Shown here piece by piece: positions 1 to 5,451 of a stretch of DNA of 6,071 nt; the first letter of the stretch is position 1, and each line of letters begins with the position of its first letter. The translations under genes were made by a program, and so were the position numbers. The DNA is from JBOHPP01 sp050731755 (GTDB lineage Bacteria; Methylomirabilota; Methylomirabilia; Rokubacteriales; CSP1-6), in the NCBI GenBank assembly GCA_050731755.1, contig JBOHPP010000274.1, positions 1 through 6,071 of the forward strand. Reading direction: 5' to 3'. Below the pieces are notes generated by a model. The model made no database searches. It had not been told where the DNA came from and was given only the letters and a program-made list of their open reading frames with translations.

Positions 1-195
1 GAGGATCTCTACCTCATCCTCGGTAGCTTCGACCGAAACGGCGCGTGGGTCACGGTCAAAGCCCAAGTCACGCCGGTCGTCTCGTGGCTCTGGATCGGCG
101 GCGTGATCATGGCGCTGGGAACTGCCCTCGTCCTGGTCCCCGAGTCCTGGATGGGCCGGCCGACCAGGAGCGTGCGCGAGGTCACTGTTGGCTAG
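1..195 (+). CDS. ccmF: CcmF C-terminal end (cytochrome c haem-ligation subunit), 5'-truncated by window
   Basis: The first 64 codons are open from base 1 and end at TAG 193-195. The peptide begins EDLYLILGSF, continues with a short beta-like stretch (GAWVTVKAQV), and then has a hydrophobic segment, PVVSWLWIGGVIMALGTAL, followed by a short polar tail. The order 'DLY-x-LG, K/V-x-V-x-P-x-V-x-W-x-W-x-GG-x-x-M-x-LG' is the typical end of CcmF/NrfE proteins: the last periplasmic loop and final membrane helix. CcmF works with CcmH in the cytoplasmic membrane to attach haem to apocytochrome c. The stop overlaps the start of the next gene by 8 bases, which places CcmF at the head of the visible part of an operon with CcdA and TlpA-type genes, as expected functionally. 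Only about a tenth of the protein is present, so the call rests on this short tail plus context. Confidence 0.78.
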   Translation, partial: EDLYLILGSFDRNGAWVTVKAQVTPVVSWLWIGGVIMALGTALVLVPESWMGRPTRSVREVTVG

Positions 196-916
196 CCTGC
201 TCGCTCTCCTGGCAGCCGCGGCCGTAGCGGGCACCGCGATCGTGGCCGTCTATGCGCCGGGCATGCCGCTCCGCGGATACGTGGGGCTTGCCGCACTTGC
301 TGGAGGGGCCGCCCTGGCCTTCACGCGGCCTTTTCTGCTGGTATTCGTTCCGTACCTCGCGGTTCTCCTCGAAGGACGTGCGCGCGACCTCATCGGTCCT
401 GCCCTCTACCTCGGCGCCTTCGCCCTGGCGTTCGTCGTCACCATCAGCGGGGCGCCGGCGGCAGTAGCGACCCCGATTCATCGCTCCGAACGCCTCGTGG
501 ATGGGGCGGGCGGTCTGATCTTTCTCGTCGCAGGTGCGGTGGCGTCTATGGGTGCACGGCGGGCCAGAACGCTCGAGTGGCGACCGGCTGGCCGATGGGC
601 ATTCTCCACCGTACTTGGTGCCACCGCCGGCCTCCTCATGTATCACGAACTCGACCCGGTGTACGACTCCGTCTTCTTCGCCACGGCCAATGCGGTCCCA
701 GCCTCCCATGCCTCGCCCACGGTGGCGCTCTTCGCGGTTGGACTCGGTGCCGTCTACCTCATCGCTGGCGGTGCGACCCGGAGACTGGTAGCACCGCTTC
801 GCGGAGGTGACACAGTTCTCAGGGCCGGGCGAGCGCTCTCGGGGCTGGCCACGGCTCTGCTCGGGCTTGCCATCCTGACGGGCCGCTTCTACGTGGTCCG
901 CACGCTGCTCTTTTGA
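188..916 (+). CDS. Cysteine-free CcdA-like polytopic membrane protein
   Basis: This 242-residue, very hydrophobic protein has about six membrane segments. The start is TTG 188, with GAGG (178-181) six bases upstream, inside the end of ccmF. Seen: it aligns with the CcdA encoded next door. Residues 47-63 (RPFLLVFVPYLAVLLEG) match the CcdA motif SPCVLPLVPSYLAYIAG. Residues 98-120 match its next helix, with a shared GGALI/GGLIF core. Residues 142-161 (VLGAT...DPVYDS) match VVGVT...GPVLGS. At the two places where CcdA has its redox cysteines, this protein has Phe49 and about Glu154, and it contains no cysteine anywhere. Known: CcdA/DsbD-type proteins pass electrons through that cysteine pair to periplasmic thioredoxins. 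Inference: it arose by duplication of a ccdA-type gene and cannot do the thiol chemistry. It might be a structural partner of CcdA or CcmF, or have taken another role using its YHELDP region. The coding call is firm; the family relation is by eye and the function is open. Confidence 0.8.
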   Translation: MASLLALLAAAAVAGTAIVAVYAPGMPLRGYVGLAALAGGAALAFTRPFLLVFVPYLAVLLEGRARDLIGPALYLGAFALAFVVTISGAPAAVATPIHRSERLVDGAGGLIFLVAGAVASMGARRARTLEWRPAGRWAFSTVLGATAGLLMYHELDPVYDSVFFATANAVPASHASPTVALFAVGLGAVYLIAGGATRRLVAPLRGGDTVLRAGRALSGLATALLGLAILTGRFYVVRTLLF

Positions 917-920
917 GGCG

Positions 921-1664
921 ATGGACGCGACCCTGAGCCTCTCAGCGCTGGTGGCGGCGGGCGCGGGGCTCCTCTCCTTTCTGTCGCCTTGCGTGCTTCC
1001 GCTGGTGCCGTCATACCTCGCCTATATCGCGGGGGTGTCGTTCGCCGAACTGCGCGACCGCCCCCGCGCCGGGGTTCGGTTGGCGGTGGTCCTGAACGCC
1101 CTCGCGTTCGTGGCGGGATTTTCCCTGGTCTTCGTGGCGATGGGAGCGTCGGTGACGCTGCTCGGGGGGTGGCTGATCACGTACCGGCGCCTGCTCCAGC
1201 AGATCGGCGGCGCCCTGATCGTCGTCTTCGGGTTACACCTCCTCGGCGTGTTGCGGCTGCCCTTCCTGCTGCGATCGGCTCAGCCCTCGCTGGCCCGCCG
1301 GCCCGGGGGTGTACTCGGTTCGGCGGTGGTCGGCGTGACGTTCGCCTCGGGGTGGATGCCGTGCGTGGGGCCGGTGCTTGGGTCGATTCTGACGCTGGCC
1401 GGGTCGACCCAGACCGTTGATCGTGGGGCGATGTTGCTGGCCGCATACTCCACCGGGCTCGCCCTGCCGTTTCTGGCCAGCGCTCTGGCCTTCGGACACT
1501 TCCTGCGCTTCTTCGCCCGGTTCAGGCGGTTCCTCCCGCTCGTGGACCGCGTGGCCGGCCTGATGCTCATCGGCGTTGGAGTGCTCCTTTTGCTGAACTA
1601 CATGTCATATCTCAACGCCTACTTCATCAGCCTGACGCCCCAGTGGCTCCTCGAGCGCCTATGA
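921..1664 (+). CDS. ccdA: CcdA, membrane thiol:disulfide electron transporter
   Basis: This 247-residue, six-helix membrane protein of the CcdA/DsbD-beta family carries electrons from cytoplasmic thioredoxin to periplasmic thioredoxin-like proteins (ResA/CcmG/TlpA) that keep the apocytochrome c haem-binding cysteines reduced. Seen: N-terminal GLLSFLSPCVLPLVPSYLAY with Cys24, then GVTFASGWMPCVGPVLGS with Cys148. These are the two family redox cysteines, each next to the helix-breaking prolines. Length is normal for the short CcdA form without soluble DsbD domains. ATG 921 was chosen because it gives the usual short lead of about 15 residues before the first motif. The only SD-like GAGG (915-918) is just two bases away, so initiation probably depends on coupling to the preceding stop at 914-916. 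Downstream, the stop overlaps the methyltransferase start in an ATGA. A broken TlpA-like gene about 1.5 kb downstream is the natural partner. Confidence 0.95.
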   Translation: MDATLSLSALVAAGAGLLSFLSPCVLPLVPSYLAYIAGVSFAELRDRPRAGVRLAVVLNALAFVAGFSLVFVAMGASVTLLGGWLITYRRLLQQIGGALIVVFGLHLLGVLRLPFLLRSAQPSLARRPGGVLGSAVVGVTFASGWMPCVGPVLGSILTLAGSTQTVDRGAMLLAAYSTGLALPFLASALAFGHFLRFFARFRRFLPLVDRVAGLMLIGVGVLLLLNYMSYLNAYFISLTPQWLLERL

Positions 1665-2497
1665 ACGCGACGGGTCGGTTCCTGACCAGGCTCGGTCGCC
1701 GACGTGACGAGTTCCTGCGAGAGCACTTCGGTGCAGCGTGGGGGTGGTACGAGCGCTTGACGGCGATCTGCACGGCGGGACTGGTGCACCGGTGGCGGGA
1801 GCGTTGCGTGCGGGCCTGCAGCGTGCGCCCGGGAGCCCGTCTCCTCGACGTGGGGACGGGGACGGGCAGCCTGCTCCTCCAGGCGCTTCCGCGGCTGGGT
1901 CCCGCCGGACTCGGGGTTGGACTCGACGCGTCGCGCGAGGGGCTTCTGGCCGGGCGGACAGCGGCCGCCGCGACGGGAACGCCGACGCGATGGGTTCAGG
2001 CGAGCGCGCTACCGTTGCCGCTCGGGGACGGGAGCTTCGACGTCGTGCTCGTCGGCTTTGCGCTGCGCCACCTTGGCGCGCCCGGGGCGGTGCTGGCCGA
2101 ATTCCGGCGTGTCCTGGTGCCTGGAGGGCGCCTGGGAATCATCGATTTCCTCCGCCCCCGTCCAGGCCTGCTCGGCTGGGCGGGGTTCGCCTACCTCTTC
2201 TGGATCGTCCCGGTCATCTGTCTCGCCCTGAGCCGCCGCCGGGCGGTGTACCGGCTGGCCCGGTACCTTCCGCATTCGATTCTGGACGCCCTCAAGTCAT
2301 CCCAGCTCCACGAGGAACTCCGGGCGGCGGGATTCGCCCTCGAAGAGGAGCGGTCACTCTGCGCCGGGATCGTCTGGCTCTTCGCCGCATACAGGTCTGG
2401 CGCGAAGCCGGCGCCCACGGCGGGCGATCGAGCCGGGTGGCCGGAGGGGCGACCCGAGGTGCCTGCAGCGTCGAGCGTGGCATCAGGACGGCGATGA
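1661..2497 (+). CDS. UbiE/MenG-like SAM-dependent methyltransferase
   Basis: This is a class I SAM-dependent methyltransferase of 278 residues. Seen: motif I LLDVGTGTGS (61-70), the acidic end of strand 2 GLDAS (87-91), QASALPLPLGDGSFDVVLVG (113-132), and the post-motif LVPGGRLGIIDF (152-163). The C-terminal half resembles the quinone methyltransferases UbiE/MenG: YLPHSI (about 202-207), a QLHEELRAAGF helix and a closing GIVWLFAAYR strand. Known: UbiE/MenG methylate demethylmenaquinone or a ubiquinone precursor at the membrane. The hydrophobic stretch LFWIVPVICLAL (179-190) could help membrane contact. Inference: it adjusts quinone structure for the respiratory chain served by this cluster; another lipid-like acceptor is possible. 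ATG 1661 is preferred to an upstream in-frame start at 1643 because it forms an ATGA overlap with the ccdA stop. The last 30 residues (about 249-278) are a Pro/Ala/Gly-rich tail beyond the normal fold. The stop overlaps the next ATG. Confidence 0.87.
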   Translation: MNATGRFLTRLGRRRDEFLREHFGAAWGWYERLTAICTAGLVHRWRERCVRACSVRPGARLLDVGTGTGSLLLQALPRLGPAGLGVGLDASREGLLAGRTAAAATGTPTRWVQASALPLPLGDGSFDVVLVGFALRHLGAPGAVLAEFRRVLVPGGRLGIIDFLRPRPGLLGWAGFAYLFWIVPVICLALSRRRAVYRLARYLPHSILDALKSSQLHEELRAAGFALEEERSLCAGIVWLFAAYRSGAKPAPTAGDRAGWPEGRPEVPAASSVASGRR

Positions 2498-3204
2498 GCC
2501 GGCCACTCCCGAAACTGGTGGCGACGACACTCACCGGTGTCGCGACCGCGATCCGGGCCAGGCCCGGCGTCTTTGGGCTGGTCGCGCTCGGCGCCTTCGT
2601 GCTCAACCTGTTGCTGCCGCTCGCAGTTCTCTCGCTCGCGCGGAAGCCAGTCGACTACTTCACGTTCAACCCGTGGCTGTCGCGACTGCCCGAGTACCTC
2701 ACCTCGCACCCCCATCCGGTGACGCGAAAACTCGACTTCCTCGCCAACCTGGCGCTGGCGTGGTTCATCGCCGACAGCCCCGTCGAAGGCGTGGAATGGG
2801 GCTTCATCGTCGATGTGCCGTCGGTCGCCCGGTTCGCGTTGACCTCCTTCCTGTTCGGAGCCTTCGCCGTCCTGTGGCTCTACCGCCGTGATCAGGCACG
2901 AACCCTGGGATGGCAGACCACCGCCGTCCGTTACGGGGGCACGGCCGGAGCGCTGACGAGCGTGCTCGGTTTCTCGACTGGGGCCTGCAGCGTCATGGGA
3001 TGTGGCGTCCCTGTCCTCCCCGTCGTCGGCCTGGCGGTGACGGGCGTGTCGAGCGGCACGCTCACGTTCTTCATGCAGTTGTCCCGAGTGGCGACGGCCA
3101 CCGTGCTCATCGCGATGACCGCGGCGGTGGCGTGGTTCGGCTGGCTCGTCACCGCCAGGCCGCTAGCGCATCAGGCTCCACGCCTTGTCAGGCCCAGGCC
3201 GTGA
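2494..3204 (+). CDS. Unrecognised membrane protein with CX4C motif (CSVMGC)
   Basis: This 236-residue protein starts at ATG 2494, which overlaps the methyltransferase stop as ATGA, with AGGA (2485-2488) five bases upstream. I do not recognise a named family. Seen: a strong hydrophobic helix at about 26-48; a long loop with several aromatics and prolines (52-80) leading to a weaker hydrophobic stretch (82-93); helices at about 111-130 and 172-190; and a last one at about 199-219, with a short basic tail. Its only two cysteines, Cys165 and Cys170, sit in GFSTGACSVMGCGVPVLPVV, at the membrane entry of a helix broken by prolines. The layout recalls the Cys/Pro-rich SPCVLPLVP entry of CcdA, but spacing and cysteine number differ and I do not claim homology. 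Inference: a membrane thiol/disulfide or metal-handling protein working with the CcdA and TlpA genes on either side. Coding is supported by the long open frame, the coupled start and clear membrane topology; function is unknown. Confidence 0.83.
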   Translation: MSRPLPKLVATTLTGVATAIRARPGVFGLVALGAFVLNLLLPLAVLSLARKPVDYFTFNPWLSRLPEYLTSHPHPVTRKLDFLANLALAWFIADSPVEGVEWGFIVDVPSVARFALTSFLFGAFAVLWLYRRDQARTLGWQTTAVRYGGTAGALTSVLGFSTGACSVMGCGVPVLPVVGLAVTGVSSGTLTFFMQLSRVATATVLIAMTAAVAWFGWLVTARPLAHQAPRLVRPRP

Positions 3205-3218
3205 GGCGGCTCTGGGCG

Positions 3219-3779
3219 ATGAAGGGAGACCGGGCGTCTCGATGGGCCCCCGTCGGGGTGACGGCTCTTGTCTCGGTGGGGCTCTTTGGCGGAGGGACAG
3301 CCTGGGCGCGGGATCCCGGAGTTCCGGGCGATGGAGGTCGCTCACGCGGACCCGGCGTCGCCGGCGCCGGCGTTCGACTTGGCCACGCCGCAGGGAAGGA
3401 CGATCGGCCTCGCGCAGTTCCGCGGTCAGGTGGGGTTTCTCAACTTCTGGGCCACCTGGTGCCCCCGTGCCGCGTCGAGATGCCCTCCATGGAGCAGCTC
3501 GACAAGGAGCTCAAGCATGAGGGGCTGGCGGTGCTGGCCGTCGATATCCAGGAGAGCCCGAAACAGGTGGCGCGCTTCATGAGGGAGTTTCGGCTGAGCT
3601 TTCCCGCCCTGCTCGACACGGATGGTGAGGTCGCCTCCCGCTATCGAGAGCAGGGGATTCCGACGACGGTGCTGATCGATCGCAGCGGACGCATCGTGGG
3701 CACGGTCGTGGGCCCGCGGGAGTGGTCGAGCCCGCGAGCCCAAGCCCTGATTCGCTCTTTGCTGAACCGACGCGGGTGA
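3219..3779 (+). pseudogene. TlpA/ResA/CcmG-like periplasmic thioredoxin, reading frame broken twice
   Basis: Seen: the gene is split over two frames. Frame A (ATG 3219; GTG 3201 overlapping the previous stop is an alternative) encodes a good signal peptide: basic MKGDRASR, hydrophobic core, cleavage site GTAWA. From about 3318 the thioredoxin sequence continues in another frame (EFRAMEV, then PAFDLATPQGRTIGL, then VGFLNFWATWCP). At the C run 3462-3466 it returns to frame A (PPCRVEMPS, later GIPTTVLIDRSGRIVG with the cis-proline). Removing one C from 3315-3317 and adding one to 3462-3466 gives an unbroken 186-residue TlpA-type protein with WCPPC. As written, frame A is open throughout, but about 50 residues, including the first active-site cysteine, are scrambled. 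Known: TlpA/ResA/CcmG reduce apocytochrome c thiols and are recharged by CcdA. Two compensating single-base indels about 150 bases apart could be consensus errors, or real mutations in a decayed gene. The family call is firm; whether it is broken in the organism is not. Confidence 0.85.
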
Positions 3780-3798
3780 TGTGACACCGCCGCGGGAG

Positions 3799-3807
3799 AG
3801 GAGGTGA
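3799..3807 (+). promoter_or_regulatory. Perfect Shine-Dalgarno for the DUF5666-like gene
   Basis: AGGAGGTGA is a nine-base match to the anti-Shine-Dalgarno end of 16S rRNA. The AGGAGG core ends five bases before ATG 3810 and eight before ATG 3813. It is the strongest ribosome binding site in the window and is consistent with higher translation of this small exported protein than of its coupled neighbours. It also rules out the in-frame GTG 3804 as the start, because that codon lies inside the site. Confidence 0.8.
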
Positions 3808-3809
3808 CG

Positions 3810-4178
3810 ATGATGCGACTTGTTCGAGGAATCTTCGTGATGGCGCTGGCGATCTGGCTGGCCCCCTTGGCTCCGTGGGAGGCGCTGGGCGCCTCTCACC
3901 AGGTCAAGGGACAGGAGAAGAAGGCTGAAAAGCCTGCGGCTCCCGCGGCCCGACGGCACGTCGGGACGGTGAAAGCGGTCGATCCGGCCGCCGGGTCACT
4001 GACGGTGGCGGAGAAGCAGGGCGAGACCGAGGTGAGCGTCACCGAGAAGACGACGATCAAGAAGGGGAAAGAGAGCCTGAAGCTTTCGGATCTCAAGCCG
4101 GGCGATGCGGTGAGCGTTGTCTACGTCCAACAGGACGGCAAGGACGTGGCGCGCTCCGTCACCGTCACGAGTAAGTAG
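3810..4178 (+). CDS. Small secreted DUF5666-like beta-barrel protein
   Basis: The protein has 122 residues. Seen: an N-terminal signal peptide (MMRLVRG, then a hydrophobic core, with a likely cut after ALG or LGA at about 28-29), a Lys/Ala/Pro-rich linker (about 32-48), and a compact domain from about residue 50: HVGTVKAVDPAAGSLTV, a short KQGETEV turn, TEKTTIKKG, LKLSDLKPGDAVSVVY, and a closing VARSVTV strand. This strand pattern, with 'G-x-V-x-x-V-D-x-x-x-x-x-L-T-V' and 'D-L-K-P-G-D-x-V', is typical of DUF5666, a small OB-like periplasmic domain of no settled function. There are no cysteines. ATG 3810 or 3813 follows a perfect Shine-Dalgarno and is separated by 30 bases from the TlpA-like stop, so this gene is not overlap-coupled like its neighbours. 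A strong hairpin follows 12 bases after the stop. The family call is by pattern. Confidence 0.82.
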   Translation: MMRLVRGIFVMALAIWLAPLAPWEALGASHQVKGQEKKAEKPAAPAARRHVGTVKAVDPAAGSLTVAEKQGETEVSVTEKTTIKKGKESLKLSDLKPGDAVSVVYVQQDGKDVARSVTVTSK

Positions 4179-4190
4179 GAGAGCCGGGGC

Positions 4191-4227
4191 CGAGCGAGAT
4201 GCGGGCCACCGAGACGCATCTCGCTCG
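4191..4227 (+). repeat. Perfect 13-bp inverted repeat, hairpin between two genes
   Basis: The left arm CGAGCGAGATGCG (4191-4203) and right arm CGCATCTCGCTCG (4215-4227) are exact reverse complements, separated by an 11-base loop. The hairpin begins 12 bases after the DUF5666-like stop and ends 21 bases before the AGGAGG of the next gene. No T run follows the right arm, so it is not a textbook intrinsic terminator. Possible roles are a U-less terminator or attenuator, an mRNA 3'-end stabiliser for the upstream transcript, or an operator. The in-frame ATG 4199 lies inside the left arm, which argues against it as a start codon. Confidence 0.75.
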
Positions 4228-4248
4228 CGCCCAGGTTCGTGGAGAGCG

Positions 4249-4254
4249 AGGAGG
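4249..4254 (+). promoter_or_regulatory. Shine-Dalgarno AGGAGG deciding the GTG start at 4265
   Basis: A full AGGAGG lies ten bases upstream of GTG 4265. No comparable site precedes the alternative ATG 4199, which is buried in the hairpin stem. The site therefore selects the shorter reading, which begins directly with a signal peptide. Confidence 0.65.
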
Positions 4255-4264
4255 ATCGCTGGGG

Positions 4265-4690
4265 GTGACCGGGAGACGCAGAGTCTGGCTCCTGCTTGCC
4301 TGTATCCTGATGAACGCCGTCGCCGTGACGAGGCCGGCTGACGCCGCGCATGCGGTGGACCACCGGTATGTGGTGCTTGGCTACGTCCGTGACCGGGAGG
4401 GCCGACCGGTGCCGCGCACGCCGGTCCTGCTCGTGCGGGAGAAGACCGGCCTGGCCTATCACGCGGAGACGGACGCTCGTGGCTTCTTCGTCCTCATCGT
4501 CCATCTCCACGACGAGGATCTTCGGGACGCGTTGCACATTGTGACCGAATGGGCGGGGGCCCACATCGAAGCGCGGTTCAATCCACTCAATCCGGAGCGC
4601 CGGCGAGGGACACGCGTCGACTTCGCGGGAGGCCAGGTCCGAGAGCGCCAGGAGATGTTCGAAGACACGCTGAGGGAGTATCTCAGGTGA
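4265..4690 (+). CDS. Exported carboxypeptidase-regulatory-like (Ig-like fold) protein
   Basis: The protein has 141 residues from GTG 4265; an upstream in-frame ATG 4199 would add 22 residues but lies inside a hairpin and spoils the signal peptide. Seen: a basic start MTGRRR, a hydrophobic core WLLLACILMNAVAV, and a cleavage site near ADA-A (about 27-28). The mature part opens with YVVLGYVRDREGRPVPRTPVLL, then TGLAYHAETDARGFFVLIVHLH. This 'G-x-V-x-D-x-x-G-x-P-V-P-x-x-x-V' followed by 'T-D-x-x-G-x-F' is the signature of carboxypeptidase regulatory-like beta-sandwich domains. The C-terminal third is charged (NPERRRGTRVDF and a Glu/Arg-rich helix). Only one cysteine is present, within the signal peptide. 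Known: such domains are non-enzymatic binding or structural modules on exported proteins. The start is set by AGGAGG 4249-4254, and the stop overlaps the next start by one base (TGATG). The partner and role are unknown. Confidence 0.8.
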   Translation: MTGRRRVWLLLACILMNAVAVTRPADAAHAVDHRYVVLGYVRDREGRPVPRTPVLLVREKTGLAYHAETDARGFFVLIVHLHDEDLRDALHIVTEWAGAHIEARFNPLNPERRRGTRVDFAGGQVRERQEMFEDTLREYLR

Positions 4691-5451
4691 TGAGAGGGCT
4701 CCGCGGCCAGGGGGCGTTCGTGCTCCTTCTTGCCTATGCGACCGCGGCGCCGGTGCTGGCCATCGCGGCCGGCGTGTGGTTCCTCCCGTCCATCGTCGCG
4801 CTGTTCGATCACGCCGCCGCATGGGCAGTCCCGCTTTTCGTCGTCGTGACCGCCGGCCCTCTGGCGCTGGCGGTGATGCCCGCCACCGCGATGGCGATCC
4901 TGGCGGGAGCCCTGTTCGGCCTGCCCGGTCTCGTCCCCGCCGTGGCTTCGTACCTCCTCGCCTGTCTCGCCGTTTTCGAGGCGGTCCGACGGTCCTTTCA
5001 GGACGGCGTGCAAGCCGCCGTGCGGCGGTCGCCGCGGCTTGTCGCCATCCAGGCCGAGCTGGAGCAGGCAACGCTCAGGATCGTCATCCTGAGCCGCCTC
5101 TCGGTCGTGCTGCCCTTCGCGCTGATGAACGTGCTCTTGAGCGTTTCCCCGGTCACGCGGCGGACGTACCTCTGGGGAAGTCTGGCGGGCATGCTTCCGC
5201 GGACACTCGTCGCCGTCGCCGCCGGCACGGCGGCCGAGGCTGCGCTCACCGCCTTGAGAGCGGGTCGGGTGCCGACCGCGGCCGAGGCCAACCTCGGCTC
5301 GGCGCTGGGGCTGCTCGCCATAGCCGGGACGGTGGGGCTCGCCTGGTACCTCGGAAAGGCGCTCTGGAAGGTATTCCTCAACCCCCTCGCCCCGGGCGAT
5401 ACCCGTGCGGCCGCACGGACCGCGGTGAGCCGGGCACGGAGGAAGCGGTGA
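4690..5451 (+). CDS. VTT-domain (TVP38/TMEM64, DedA-superfamily) membrane protein
   Basis: The protein has 253 residues from ATG 4690, which overlaps the previous stop by one base; GTG 4687, one codon upstream, is an alternative. Seen: N-terminal hydrophobic helices (about 9-38 and 46-64), then MPATAMAILAGALFGLPGLV (64-82), a helix ending in FEAVRRSF, a basic amphipathic stretch (about 105-130), and ILSRLSVVLPFALMNVLLSV (132-151) leading to RRTYLWGSLAGMLPRTL (157-173) and a final helix at about 204-222. 'G-x-L-F-G-x-x-x-G' plus 'L-S-R-L-x-x-x-x-P-F-x-x-x-N-x-x-L-x-x-x-x-V' and 'Y-x-x-G-x-x-x-G-M-L-P' are the hallmark regions of the VTT/TVP38 family, including its two re-entrant segments. Known: DedA-superfamily proteins include lipid scramblases and flippases. 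A role in membrane lipid or cation homeostasis is likely, with the substrate unknown. The C-terminal tail is Arg-rich and cytoplasmic-looking. Confidence 0.88.
   Translation: MRGLRGQGAFVLLLAYATAAPVLAIAAGVWFLPSIVALFDHAAAWAVPLFVVVTAGPLALAVMPATAMAILAGALFGLPGLVPAVASYLLACLAVFEAVRRSFQDGVQAAVRRSPRLVAIQAELEQATLRIVILSRLSVVLPFALMNVLLSVSPVTRRTYLWGSLAGMLPRTLVAVAAGTAAEAALTALRAGRVPTAAEANLGSALGLLAIAGTVGLAWYLGKALWKVFLNPLAPGDTRAAARTAVSRARRKR

Noticed and set aside
188..916. Treating the first membrane gene as a second functional CcdA.
   Set aside because: It has no cysteine residues, so it cannot perform the CcdA thiol relay, despite matching the fold pattern.
1738..3204. A single 488-codon open frame covering the methyltransferase region and the membrane protein.
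   Set aside because: Its first 252 codons are an out-of-frame, Arg/Gly/Pro-rich shadow of the methyltransferase, whose own frame carries all SAM motifs. The real gene begins at ATG 2494, with an SD and an ATGA junction.
3455..3475. Programmed -1 frameshifting at the CCCCC run, which would exactly restore WCPPC.
   Set aside because: Any single-base loss in a homopolymer would look like this. A second, opposite shift near 3315 would also be required, with no slippery heptamer or stimulatory structure evident, so indels or errors are simpler.
4191..4240. Classical intrinsic (rho-independent) terminator after the DUF5666-like gene.
   Set aside because: The stem is perfect but no T-rich tract follows (next bases CGCCCAGGTTCG), so only a generic hairpin is annotated.
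4199..4264. ATG 4199 as the start of the Ig-like protein.
   Set aside because: It lies inside a perfect hairpin stem, has no Shine-Dalgarno, and puts a charged 22-residue extension before a normal signal peptide that starts at GTG 4265 behind AGGAGG.
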